NCBI GenBank assembly: GCA_017871115.1
Contig: JAFCIZ010000006.1
Span: forward strand, 2,108,001-2,172,000
From: Cunninghamella blakesleeana
Lineage: Eukaryota; Mucoromycota; Mucoromycetes; Mucorales; Cunninghamellaceae
Reading direction: 5' to 3'
DNA: 64,000 bases
The notes beneath the pieces were generated by a model, which saw only the letters and a list, made by a program, of their open reading frames with translations, had not been told where the DNA came from and ran no database searches. Position numbers and translations under genes: made by a program. Positions 12,892 through 22,361 of this stretch are shown piece by piece (position 1 is the stretch's first letter; each line of letters starts with the position of its first letter).

Positions 12892-13747
12892 TGGATAAAG
12901 TACCTGGAAAGGGGTAGTATTATTGATTGCTTCTATCATTGCATCATTTGGAAATATATAATAGATACCATTAGAATTCAGTGATGATACATCATGAGTA
13001 GTATTAAGATTATTATTTTTTGTAACAGAAAAAACTACGCAGTGTTGTACAAGTCTTCGTCTTTTTCGTTTTTTTGGAGGTAATGCCATGACAGTAGAAT
13101 TATTTGTAAATAGATTGGTAGGATAAGTATGTTCAAGCTGATGAGAGGAAGGAGGGGACGTTAATGAAGTAGAAATAGTTGTTGTTTCTGAAAGACATGA
13201 AAATGAAGTATCTGCCGCGCCTTCGGGTGATGTAACCATCATTTTATTATTATTATTATTATCATGGTGGTCCATTTGGATATCGTTACCATTGGTTTGC
13301 AGTTGTTTTAATTTTTTATCTTGTAAAACATCTGATATTTCTGATTTTATTATTTCATAAAAGTTTGCAAAAACATTAGGTAAGATACCACATTTAAAAG
13401 AAGCAGGTCCAAGATAGCGAACTTGACATCGAAGTATATGACCATCAACAGGATCTATTATGTCTTTTCCGAGATTAGTAGGGACTTGGTAACGTTCAAA
13501 TGCTTCACCAATCCAATCACTATATATATATATATATATATATAGATATAGATATAAGTTTAAAAATAAAATAAGTGGGATAATAATAATAACAATAATA
13601 ATAATAATAATAAGAGTAAGAGAATGAAAGATAAATATAAATATACACATATACTTTATTTTATTTTATGTTTCATCATACTTACTTGGAAAGTAGATCA
13701 AACTGTAAAATTTCACTATGAGATCTGTTTCGTGCCGAAGAAGCCAT
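10884..13747 (-). CDS. GATA-type zinc-finger transcription factor
   Basis: Exons 13747-13686, 13519-12904, 12737-12363, 12239-11948 and 11839-10884 give 766 residues. A single GATA finger lies in the last exon: CLYC, 18 residues containing STPMWRRGP, then CNAC, followed by a basic tail (VKWKHGKI). That is the C-X2-C-X18-C-X2-C spacing of fungal GATA factors. Just upstream are the basic strings PAKKRKPKR and PPKKRKRRR, which look like nuclear-localisation signals. The N-terminal region ([18 protein letters not shown] and onward) is well ordered but I do not recognise it. The rest is rich in Ser, Asn and Gln, with a Gln run near the C-terminus. Family knowledge supports a nuclear DNA-binding regulator that recognises GATA-like sites. 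The regulated pathway cannot be told from sequence. I found no PAS domain that would make it a WC-2 homologue. Confidence 0.85.
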
Positions 13748-15139
13748 TCACAATAAAGTATGTAAAATAAAAATATAACAAAGGATAGTACAAAACAATG
13801 ATAATGGATTCTAATAGATGTAAAAAACGATACGAAGGTAAAAATAGAAGTAGCAAATATATATTTATATTTATATTTATATACAATCTAAATCAAAGAT
13901 CCGATTTAGATTTCTATTTCCTATTTCTAAGTAGTATATATAATGAGGATATATTTTTATGCTTGTTATAAATAAAAAAAGAGTAAGCAGAAGAATTTAA
14001 TATAGATGATTGATATTAAAAAAAGAAAAAGAAAAAAGATGAATGGGGAAAGTGAGGAGAACAAAAAGAAGAAAGTTAAAAAATATTATTATTTCAAAAA
14101 AAAAAGAGTAGAATTAAAAAATATAATTAGCCGGCTAGAATAAAAACTCCGCTACTTTTTTTGTAATCGTCTATACCATTCCTATAATACTTATATTATA
14201 TTAATACTATGTATGGTTTATATAAATACCTTTTGATTTTATATTTTCATAATTAAAATAAAATAGCAATAAAAGTGGTAATACATTTTATTATTATTAT
14301 TTAACCTATTCAAGCCTTGTATGGGACACAATTATACAAAGGTATGTCTAATTAAAAGCTTCCTATTGGATGATATTTTTTTTATCTTTTTAAAAATGAA
14401 TACTATATATATTATTTAATTTTTTTATAAAGAATATGCGATTACCAATACTACTTTGCTTATATATCAAAATAGAATAACTACATCAACCTGAATAAAT
14501 AATTTCTTTAAGCTTTTTTTTTTTTTTTATAATAAAAAAACTGGTTATTCCGTTATATTGTTCATATAAACTCAGTTCTTCATTGTATTTTAATACAAAA
14601 GTAAAAAATAAAAAGTTTAAGAAAGAAAATAAAAGATTTAATAGTAATAAAATGAATGTTGAAACAAAATATGTAAAAATAAATCACGTGTTTATATTGT
14701 TTATGCAAACAACCTTGATCCATACCTAAATATAAACAAATAGTAGCTACTAGCAACAAAATAGTCAAATAATCCAAACGAAGGCTAGTATCTTTTTATT
14801 TTTTTCTCTATGGTTAAGTAAATTTCAAAAAGTATAAATATAAGCATTATTGAAAACTAATTTGAATATTGCTATTATTATTTATTCAAATTTTTATGAT
14901 TGGCAAAAAAAAAAAAAAAAAAAAAAAAAAAACGGAAGTTAAAAAAAAAACGCTTCAAAAATTACTCATTTTTTATGATAAAACTAATTAAAAAAATAAA
15001 AATCACTAACAATTTATAAAATTTTATTTTAAAAATCATAGAAAGATCTTTGTTATTTATTAATAATATAATAAATATAGCAATATAAAAATTGAAATAA
15101 TTTCATATATTTTTATAGTTCTAATAAATTTTTGTGACA
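13748..15139. other. intergenic region left of the retrotransposon
   Basis: A+T-rich sequence from the start of the GATA gene to the left end of the element. It contains a 28-bp poly(A) tract at 14905-14932 and no coding signal. Bases 15136-15139 (GACA) match the four bases right of the element and are the left copy of the target-site duplication. Confidence 0.6.
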
Positions 15140-15718
15140 TGATACGGATGGTGCTTCAACTTGAAGTGGCTAGGTTCAAGAGTTGTATGTATCAGAGTTT
15201 GCTAGTGTTTAATTCGATAGGGGAATTCGAATTAAACAATATCAGAATAAAATAAAAAAAATAAATAAAACAAAAAAATGAACAATAAAAGTTAAAAATA
15301 ATTAACACGAAATAACTAACTAAAATAAAATAAGAAAAACAAAAAATAATTCAATCTTCAAAAAAATACTTCAACTAAAAGAAATAAAAAACTAAAACTA
15401 AAAAACCAAATCGAGTGACTAATACGCTAAAGAAAAGTATAGTTTTATTATTATAATGAAATTCTGATTTTATGGTTGCATATTTCTATCGGGATTTAAA
15501 ATATAATAAAGTTTAAAAATAAAATAAAAAATAAATAAAAAGATAATAATAAAAATAATAAAATAATAATAAAATAATAAATAAAAATAATATAACATGT
15601 AATAGAAATAGTAAAATAAATAAATTAACAAAAATAATATATAAAAATATAAAATAATTTAAATAAAAAAGAAAAGTTCAAGACGGAGCGACTTCAAAGA
15701 CGCACTGGCGCCCTCTCA
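15140..15718 (-). repeat. 3' LTR of the retrotransposon
   Basis: This 579-bp repeat matches 21773-22351 with no difference that I could find by eye. On the element strand it starts TGAGAGG and ends TATCA, giving the usual TG...CA ends. The body is A+T-rich with a distinct GC-richer end at 15680-15718. Confidence 0.95.
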
Positions 15719-15730
15719 GTTCCCCCCCAC
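15719..15730 (-). other. polypurine tract
   Basis: On the element strand GTGGGGGGGAAC directly precedes the first TG of the 3' LTR. Such a tract normally primes plus-strand DNA synthesis in LTR retroelements. Position and purine content are as expected. Confidence 0.85.
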
Positions 15731-15763
15731 TTAAATTAAACTATATAGTTTAATAAATCAGAC

Positions 15764-15772
15764 AAAAAAAAA

Positions 15773-15804
<32 letters not shown>
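15764..15804. repeat. A13-T28 tract fused to the integrase stop codon
   Basis: Thirteen A are followed by 28 T on the plus strand. On the element strand the integrase ORF ends CAA TAA and runs straight into poly(A), then poly(T). The stop codon shares bases with the tract. Confidence 0.9.
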
Positions 15805-15805
<1 letters not shown>

Positions 15806-17158
15806 TTGTTCCAGTAACTTAAGATAGTCTTCTTCATCACGCAAACTTTGATGTTCAATATATTCTTCTAGTTTGTCGCCAGCGGTACGTACTTGAGGTA
15901 TCATAATTTTCTTATTTTCATAATACAGCTTAAGATTATCACCATGGATTCCTTTTTCTATTCTTTTTCCACCCGGACCAACTAATTTATAAACACCATT
16001 ACCATAACATTTGACTACTATAAATGGACCTATCCACCTGTTTCCGAACTTATCATCCTTATATTTATCTATCAGGAGTACTTTGTCCTGTACTTTAAAT
16101 TGTTTCTTCACGACTTGCTGATCATAACGTATTGCCATTTTCTTCTTTTTTGCATCTGAGACCCGTTTAGCTTCCACTTTCAAGTCTTTCATTATACCTT
16201 CTATTTCCTTCACTCTTTCGCCGACTCTGTCTTGATAATTACCTTCTACGAAATCTTCACGAGGTGACTTCCATACGGCAGGAGTACGCATATTGTATCC
16301 GTACAACAACATTGAAGGAGTAAGATTGGTAGTGTCGTTTGGCATTGTTCTGATAGCTAGAACAGCATCTGATAACTTTGTGTCCCATATTTTTGTATCA
16401 TTACTATCGTTAATTAATTTAGCTAGTACATTCACAATAGTTTGATTCATTCGTTCAACTAATCCATTTGTTTGCGGACGGTGAGCAGTTGTTGTAATAT
16501 GACGGCAACCGATCCTTTTTAAAAACTGATCGATATACGTTGATGTAAAATTCGAACCTCTGTCCGTTAGAATATAATTAGGTACACCAAAATCTTTAAC
16601 TATACATTCGAAGAGAAAATCGCAGGTACTAGATTCATTGATATCAGGTACGGCAGCAGCAACTGGCCAACGGGTTAAATAGTCTATTCCCACTAGTATA
16701 TATTTATTACCCAAATTTGATTCTACTACTGGACCCACAGCGTCAACACCTACCATATAAAAAGGATGCAAAGGCGTTTCAATGGGGCGAGAAGGTTCTT
16801 GACGAATGTGCCTTCTTCTATCCCTCAACTGACAAATTCTACACGTCTTTACTATGAATTTTACTTTTTCATATAGTTGGTATCCGTCGAATCCCAACCT
16901 CAACTTTCGCCATGTATTTGTTATACCAAAGTGTCCTTCGTTATGTACCTTTTTTATAATATCTTCAGCGTTGGCTTCATGTAATACTTCCTGCAATGGA
17001 TGGTTATCTTTAGATTTGACAAATAGTCTTCCAGTTACACTAACGTATCTTTTAGACATATCCCTTATTTTACGCTTTTCTCTTTTATCGTTACAATTTA
17101 GAGGATAAGTTCCATTAGCTAGGTAATTTGATATTGCTATATATCTGGCGATTTCCAT
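15803..17158 (-). CDS. retrotransposon integrase ORF
   Basis: 451 residues. The zinc-binding HHCC module is visible at His72, His76, Cys106 and Cys109 (HNEGH and CRIC). The catalytic triad is Asp139 (GVDAVG), Asp199 (LTDRGSNF) and Glu235 (NGLVERMN), with exactly 35 residues between the last two, the DD35E spacing of retroviral-type integrases. A GPY/F-like module near residue 370 (RWIGPFIVVKCYGNGVYKL) is typical of Ty3/Gypsy integrases. The enzyme inserts the cDNA into the host genome. Unusually, it is not continuous with the RT-RNase H ORF: about 490 bp with stops in all frames separate them. The first Met at 17158 is a convenience start; the frame is open upstream to about 17237. How integrase is expressed is unclear. 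Confidence 0.93.
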
Positions 17159-17591
17159 CTTTCCAACACTTGTTGCCGGTCTACCAAAGGATCTGACTGT
17201 TTCCGTGTTAATATAGTTGTTGCTTGATTACTATTATGTCTCGGTTCCTTTCACTCTTCTACTTTATTTTTGATAATCTATGTGAAGTTGTGCATAAAGG
17301 TGAATTTAATAACGTTGTTTCTTGATTGGTTGTATTCGGTCAGAGTAATATTAATAAATGGTAACATTAGTAAAATAATGTATAGATAATAAAAACAAGG
17401 TATAATTGTAAAAAAAATAATAAGAGTTCAATAAAAGAAGTAAAAAGGAAATAAAATAAAAATATAAAATATAAAATATGTAAAATAAACTTAAAAATGA
17501 TAAAAAGGAAAATAAATATCCAAAAAGGTAAAGGAGTTTAAAAAATATAGAAAAGTAGACTAAATGATTTTTTTTTTCCACCACTTGAAAC

Positions 17592-17635
<44 letters not shown>

Positions 17636-17652
17636 TTTTCTTTTTTTTTTTT
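17159..17652 (-). other. non-coding or decayed linker between RNase H and integrase ORFs
   Basis: Going along the element, this stretch starts with poly(A) runs, continues as A+T-rich DNA with stops in all frames, and ends with sequence that looks coding. From about 17245 to 17150 one frame reads ILTRKQSDPLVDRQQVLERW, plausible as the normal linker before integrase, but integrase is in another frame. Possible explanations are an intron, a frameshift, or decay of the linker. No decisive donor site was found at the end of the RNase H ORF. Confidence 0.6.
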
Positions 17653-17654
17653 TT
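17593..17654. repeat. T42 and T14 tracts next to the RNase H ORF stop
   Basis: On the plus strand 42 T (17593-17634), then GTTTTC, then 14 T (17641-17654). On the element strand the RT-RNase H ORF ends TTA TAA and passes directly into these A tracts, like the poly(A) behind the integrase stop. Confidence 0.9.
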
Positions 17655-20376
17655 ATAACGATTCTTTTTCTTCACCCACACAAACGGCTAGAGAATCTGC
17701 ATCATCCAACAGTCTCGATAGAGCATCAGCAGGATTTTTAGCTCCAGGTCTATACTTAACAATATAATCATATTCCATTAGGGCAGCAGCCCATCTAGCA
17801 AGTTTGGCACCTGGTTTAGGATTGTTAAAAATATAAGTAAGAGCAGCGTGATCAGTATATAGAACAAAACTTCTTCCTATCAGGTAATGACGGTAATGGT
17901 TAACTGCCCACACTATTGCCAAAGCCTCCAAATGTGTAGTAGAATAATTTTGTTCAACTGCTTTTAACGTTCTTGATGCATAGGAAATAACAGATTCACC
18001 CTTTTTTGTTCCGTCAGCAGATTGCGACAACACAGCACCTAATCCTTTACTACTTGCATCAGTCGCCAGTATTTGTGTTTGATCTTTATCAGGAAAAGAC
18101 AATACCGGTGAACTTGTAAGTATATTTTTAATTCTTTTAAATACTAATTCTTGATCATTACTCCATTCAAAGTTTACGTTTTTCTTTATCAAATTGGATA
18201 ATGGCAACACGAGTTTAGCATAATCTTGAACAAACCTTCTATAGTAGCCTGTCATACCAAGCAATGACCTAACTTCATCTTTATTTTTTGGATTCTTTAA
18301 ATTCATTATCTTATTAACATTATAGTCGTTAGGTTTTAACCCTTCTTGCGTAATTAGGTGACCCAAGTAACTCACTTCAGTTTGACCAAATACACACTTG
18401 GACAACTTCAACCTTAAATTGTATTTTATACATAGTTCGAATACAGCAGTTAAGTGTAGGATATGTTCTTCCATGTTTTTAGAATAAATAAGAATATCAT
18501 CAATAAAAACGTACACACAAACACCAATTAAATCATTCAATATAGTAGTCATAACACGTTGGAAAGTGGAAGGTGCGTTAGTTAAACCAAACGGCATTAC
18601 TAGAAACTCATATGTACCATATTTAGTCGTAAAACCAGTCTTTTTAATGGAATCTTCAGCCATAGGAACTTGCCAAAATCCACTAGCAGCATCTAATGTG
18701 GAAAACACCTTAGCATCACCAATAGAGTCAATAATATCTTCTATATGCGGTAATGGATAGGAATCTTTAATAGTGATTTGATTCAGTTTCCTAAAATCTT
18801 GACATAACCTTAAATCACCAGTTTTTTTATTTACAAAAATGACGGGTGCACTCCATTCGCCATCCGATGGTCTTATTATATTCTTCTCCAACATATCTTG
18901 CAGTGTTTCTTTTAGAATACGATCTTGTTCCCAAGTCATACGATACGGTTTACTTGTGATAGGTTTATCAACTGTTGTTTTGATATTATGTTTGAAACCA
19001 TATACTAATCCTGGACCAGCATTTTCCACGAATATTTTTGCTTCATATAATTGTAACAAGTTTTTTATACCTCCATCTATTTTGTCTTGAAATTCTTTTG
19101 GTTCTTTTATTGTCTGTTTATTTATATTTTCACCCCAATATAATTTATGGCCAATATTATCATTCTTCACCACTTTTGCATTATTTACTGTTAGATGATA
19201 TACACTATTACCATTATATTCTTCACTTGCCTCATTACCTTGAATTACCATATTAACTTTGCCATTCTTTTTTATTGGAACTTGTATCGATAATTTCGCA
19301 GGGTTTGGAATTACTTCATAACGTTTTAACCATGGCATACCAAGTATAAGAAGATCATCAGTTCTCTTCTGCATCAACATATTTTCAGATCTTAATAATC
19401 CACCAACACGAACAGGAACGGATTCGCATATACCACCAGGTAGTGTCATAGTTTCATTCATGTTTTCAATAGATAATTCAATACCTTCATTAACATATAG
19501 TTTCATTTTACTTGCTAGGTTACTACTTATTACTGATATGGCAGCACCAGTGTCTATTACAGCATCAATCATAACACCTTTTATTTCAACAGGAACAACA
19601 AATGGTTTTGAATTTTGTAACTCTTTAGTGTCATAAGAAATTTCAGCTTTGTAATATTCGTCTTCCGCATCATCGAATGATTCTAACGTACTATTAACTT
19701 CAGATTCTACTTCAGAAAATTCAGCATCACTCATGTAAAAGGATTCATTTTCTGAAGATTCTTCTTCCTCTTGGACATTACTAACGTGGTTCACTTGAAT
19801 TGTAGTTGTATCATTTTTATTTTTACGACCATGCAAAAATCTAATACCATCTACCACGTCCTTGGCTAATTTTTTATTAGTTTTTAGTAATTGGGCAACA
19901 CTTACATCACCTTTTTGCTGTTTCAGCACCGACCATATATCTATAACGTCTACATCAACAGATAACTTTCTAGCAGGGCCACGTTTTTTTTTATTTTTAT
20001 CCTTGGTATTAACCGTTCCTTCTCCAGCATCTATAATCATACGTCTTTTCTTTAAAGGAGCGTTGTTCCACACCTTAACACCTTGTACGATATGAACGTT
20101 TCTTGCATCTTTATTAATATCACCTATGTAAGTATTCAATTCTTCTTCATTTGTAATATTAGAATTAGGTGTAACATTACTGTTACTATTGTTAATATCA
20201 TTAATATTATTTATTCCAATATTTTGATTATTAATTTTATTTTCTTCCTTTTCTCTGTTTATAGAATAATTGTAATTATTCAATTGTGGATTATTATTTA
20301 TATTTTGATCATTATAATTGGGATAGTTATACTCACCACGGACAACAGGGTTCCCATTTCCTATTGTCCTTGACCT
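17653..20376 (-). CDS. retrotransposon pol: protease, reverse transcriptase, RNase H
   Basis: Read in the -1 frame from the slippery site, the pol-specific part is 907 residues. In order: a charged, Asn-rich N-terminus; an aspartic protease with VIDTGAAISVIS (at about 19540-19560); reverse transcriptase with RLCQDFRKLN, LDAASGFWQVP, MPFGLTNAPSTFQ and the catalytic FIDDILIYS (at about 18490-18510); and RNase H with LATDASSKGLGAVLSQ, THLEALAIVWAV and LYTDHAAL. These give the catalytic Asp-Glu-Asp set and the Ty3/Gypsy domain order. No in-frame ATG is needed, because the frame is open from inside gag. The TTG at 20283 is not a credible start. All enzymatic motifs are intact. The ORF ends in a TAA that merges with poly(A). 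Confidence 0.93.
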   Translation of the reverse strand, partial: RSRTIGNGNPVVRGEYNYPNYNDQNINNNPQLNNYNYSINREKEENKINNQNIGINNINDINNSNSNVTPNSNITNEEELNTYIGDINKDARNVHIVQGVKVWNNAPLKKRRMIIDAGEGTVNTKDKNKKKRGPARKLSVDVDVIDIWSVLKQQKGDVSVAQLLKTNKKLAKDVVDGIRFLHGRKNKNDTTTIQVNHVSNVQEEEESSENESFYMSDAEFSEVESEVNSTLESFDDAEDEYYKAEISYDTKELQNSKPFVVPVEIKGVMIDAVIDTGAAISVISSNLASKMKLYVNEGIELSIENMNETMTLPGGICESVPVRVGGLLRSENMLMQKRTDDLLILGMPWLKRYEVIPNPAKLSIQVPIKKNGKVNMVIQGNEASEEYNGNSVYHLTVNNAKVVKNDNIGHKLYWGENINKQTIKEPKEFQDKIDGGIKNLLQLYEAKIFVENAGPGLVYGFKHNIKTTVDKPITSKPYRMTWEQDRILKETLQDMLEKNIIRPSDGEWSAPVIFVNKKTGDLRLCQDFRKLNQITIKDSYPLPHIEDIIDSIGDAKVFSTLDAASGFWQVPMAEDSIKKTGFTTKYGTYEFLVMPFGLTNAPSTFQRVMTTILNDLIGVCVYVFIDDILIYSKNMEEHILHLTAVFELCIKYNLRLKLSKCVFGQTEVSYLGHLITQEGLKPNDYNVNKIMNLKNPKNKDEVRSLLGMTGYYRRFVQDYAKLVLPLSNLIKKNVNFEWSNDQELVFKRIKNILTSSPVLSFPDKDQTQILATDASSKGLGAVLSQSADGTKKGESVISYASRTLKAVEQNYSTTHLEALAIVWAVNHYRHYLIGRSFVLYTDHAALTYIFNNPKPGAKLARWAAALMEYDYIVKYRPGAKNPADALSRLLDDADSLAVCVGEEKESL

Positions 20377-20382
20377 TTTCCC
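20319..20382 (-). promoter_or_regulatory. -1 ribosomal frameshift signal between gag and pol
   Basis: On the element strand the heptamer G GGA AAA (20382-20376) sits in the gag frame, 12 nt before the gag stop. After a 6-nt spacer (GGTCAA), GGACAATAGG (20369-20360) can pair with CCTGTTGTCC (20349-20340): ten pairs, one of them U-G, around a 10-nt loop. The gag stop TAG lies inside the 5' arm. The loop bases TGGGA (20356-20352) are complementary to TCCCA at 20323-20319, which would allow an H-type pseudoknot. Pol is open in the -1 frame through this whole region. All elements of a standard -1 frameshift site are visible; activity is inferred. Confidence 0.85.
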
Positions 20383-21341
20383 TGGTTTTCTTGGTTTTGG
20401 TTCATATTCTTATTACAATTTCTGGCAAAATGCCCTATTTCACCACAGTTATGACAGTTGAACTGACGATTATGCATTTGTTTATCACCATAATGATTAT
20501 GAAACGTATTCATAGATTGGCCGTTGTACTTATGTTTATAGTTATTGTTTGGTGCGTAGGTTCTGGCATTGTATTGTGGATTATTATGCGTATTATAATT
20601 ATTATAACCATTATATTGGATATTGGCAGCGCGCGGATCTTCAGCATTATTTACAAGGTGTACACGAAGTTTTTGAAATTGATCATTAAGTGTGTCTAAC
20701 GAACTAATAATACTTGTACTTCCCAATTGATGATTATCTTCATTTTTACCTCTATTGGATATCAAATAAAGAGGGGGTGTCCTGACATTATTTTTGGGAA
20801 TGGTTTGATCAATTATATTGGTACCACCATACTTAAATTGAAGTAGTTCTTCTTCTTTTGCACATGTCAACGTGTCAACATAAGTTTCAGGTCTCTGTCG
20901 TTCCGTTAAATAGGCTATATTTTTATTTAATGCCCTCAACAGATACCTCTTTTTGGTGGAATCATCTTTTATTTTTAACCTATAAAACAATTCTTCTAAC
21001 ACCAATTGTAATTCATTGATTGTCATAGTGCCTTGTTCGGTATTTTCCAATTCCTTCCACCACGCATCATTCAAGTTACCACTTATAAAGAATTTTTCAA
21101 ATTCCAACTTGAACGTAGTCCAATCTTTGATAACTTCACAGCTCATGTCCCACCACACAGCTGCTTTTGATTTTAGAAATGTGGGTACCACTTTCATAAT
21201 GTCACCTTCTTCTAATCCAATTACATTAATCCAGCTATCTACATTGCGTAACCACATCAAAGGGTTCTCCACCATCACGTCGCCATAGAAACGATCCGGT
21301 TTGTCAATATAATCTTTTAACTTCAATCCAGGTACCATCAT
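20361..21341 (-). CDS. retrotransposon Gag
   Basis: 326 residues. The N-terminal two thirds resemble a Ty3/Gypsy capsid (DRFYGDVMVENPLMWLRNVD, then FLKSKAAVWWD and WTTFKLEFEKFF), the retrotransposon Gag fold that packages RNA. The C-terminus is Asn/Gln-rich with a CCHC zinc knuckle at about residues 296-309 (CHNCGEIGHFARNC, spacing C-X2-C-X4-H-X4-C) for nucleic-acid binding. About 430 bp of leader separate its start from the 5' LTR. The reading frame ends at 20361 inside the frameshift hairpin, and pol lies in the -1 frame. Confidence 0.93.
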   Translation of the reverse strand: MMVPGLKLKDYIDKPDRFYGDVMVENPLMWLRNVDSWINVIGLEEGDIMKVVPTFLKSKAAVWWDMSCEVIKDWTTFKLEFEKFFISGNLNDAWWKELENTEQGTMTINELQLVLEELFYRLKIKDDSTKKRYLLRALNKNIAYLTERQRPETYVDTLTCAKEEELLQFKYGGTNIIDQTIPKNNVRTPPLYLISNRGKNEDNHQLGSTSIISSLDTLNDQFQKLRVHLVNNAEDPRAANIQYNGYNNYNTHNNPQYNARTYAPNNNYKHKYNGQSMNTFHNHYGDKQMHNRQFNCHNCGEIGHFARNCNKNMNQNQENQGKGQGQ

Positions 21342-21751
21342 CCAAGATTATAAATAAAAAATAAGTAATTTTAATATATATGATATTAAATTATAATTAA
21401 AGTTGGTGCGGAGGTCAAACTTCAATAAGGTTATATAGTAAGATAAAAAAATAATAATAAGGTATAAGATTCGTATATAGGATTCAGGATATAAATCAAA
21501 ACACAATTCTTCAAAATAATAATAAAGTAAAATAAAAATAAAATAAAATAAAATAAAAAAAATAATATAATAGTAACGGTAATACGAAATAAAATAAAAT
21601 ATAAAAATAAAAAATTAAATAAAGTATGTATAAAAAAATAATAAACTAAGCGGGTAAGGTATTATAGTATAATTGTAATTAGCACAACCGTACGAGATCT
21701 TATAAAAATAAACAAGAAATCAATAAAATAGTAATTATAGTATCGATAACT

Positions 21752-21769
21752 TGCCCAGGTTCTCCACCA
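21752..21769 (-). other. primer-binding site
   Basis: On the element strand TGGTGGAGAACCTGGGCA begins three bases after the 5' LTR. The leading TGG pairs with a tRNA 3' CCA end. I could not match the rest to a particular tRNA from memory. Confidence 0.7.
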
Positions 21770-21772
21770 AAA

Positions 21773-22351
21773 TGATACGGATGGTGCTTCAACTTGAAGT
21801 GGCTAGGTTCAAGAGTTGTATGTATCAGAGTTTGCTAGTGTTTAATTCGATAGGGGAATTCGAATTAAACAATATCAGAATAAAATAAAAAAAATAAATA
21901 AAACAAAAAAATGAACAATAAAAGTTAAAAATAATTAACACGAAATAACTAACTAAAATAAAATAAGAAAAACAAAAAATAATTCAATCTTCAAAAAAAT
22001 ACTTCAACTAAAAGAAATAAAAAACTAAAACTAAAAAACCAAATCGAGTGACTAATACGCTAAAGAAAAGTATAGTTTTATTATTATAATGAAATTCTGA
22101 TTTTATGGTTGCATATTTCTATCGGGATTTAAAATATAATAAAGTTTAAAAATAAAATAAAAAATAAATAAAAAGATAATAATAAAAATAATAAAATAAT
22201 AATAAAATAATAAATAAAAATAATATAACATGTAATAGAAATAGTAAAATAAATAAATTAACAAAAATAATATATAAAAATATAAAATAATTTAAATAAA
22301 AAAGAAAAGTTCAAGACGGAGCGACTTCAAAGACGCACTGGCGCCCTCTCA
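21773..22351 (-). repeat. 5' LTR of the retrotransposon
   Basis: This 579-bp repeat is apparently identical to 15140-15718. It should carry the element promoter. Its outer end is at 22351 and is followed by GACA (22352-22355), the right copy of the target duplication. Confidence 0.95.
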
Positions 22352-22361
22352 GACATCAAAT

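Larger units (their letters stand above)
15140..22351 (-). mobile_element. complete Ty3/Gypsy-type LTR retrotransposon (7.2 kb)
   Basis: Two 579-bp LTRs (15140-15718 and 21773-22351) bracket gag, protease-RT-RNase H and integrase ORFs, all on the minus strand, in the Ty3/Gypsy order. Read on the element strand, each LTR starts TGAGAGGGCGCC and ends CCGTATCA. A G-rich polypurine tract abuts the 3' LTR and a TGG-initiated primer-binding site lies three bases inside the 5' LTR. GACA occurs directly outside both ends; a 5-bp reading (GACAT) is possible if the terminal T is counted as target. The LTRs look identical by eye, so insertion is recent. The C-terminal part of integrase has a GPY/F-like motif (RWIGPFIVVK) and no chromodomain. 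The 5' LTR sits next to a tRNA-Gln gene transcribed in the opposite direction. Confidence 0.95.

Noticed and set aside
17351..17584. 77-codon ORF inside the retrotransposon linker
   Set aside because: Almost entirely Phe/Leu/Tyr/Ser from A+T-rich DNA; not a coding pattern.
20283..20283. TTG as the start codon of pol
   Set aside because: The frame is open far upstream into gag and a -1 frameshift site explains expression better.
20083..20699. plus-strand ORFs opposite the gag-pol junction
   Set aside because: Mirror images of Asn-rich gag and pol codons on the other strand.
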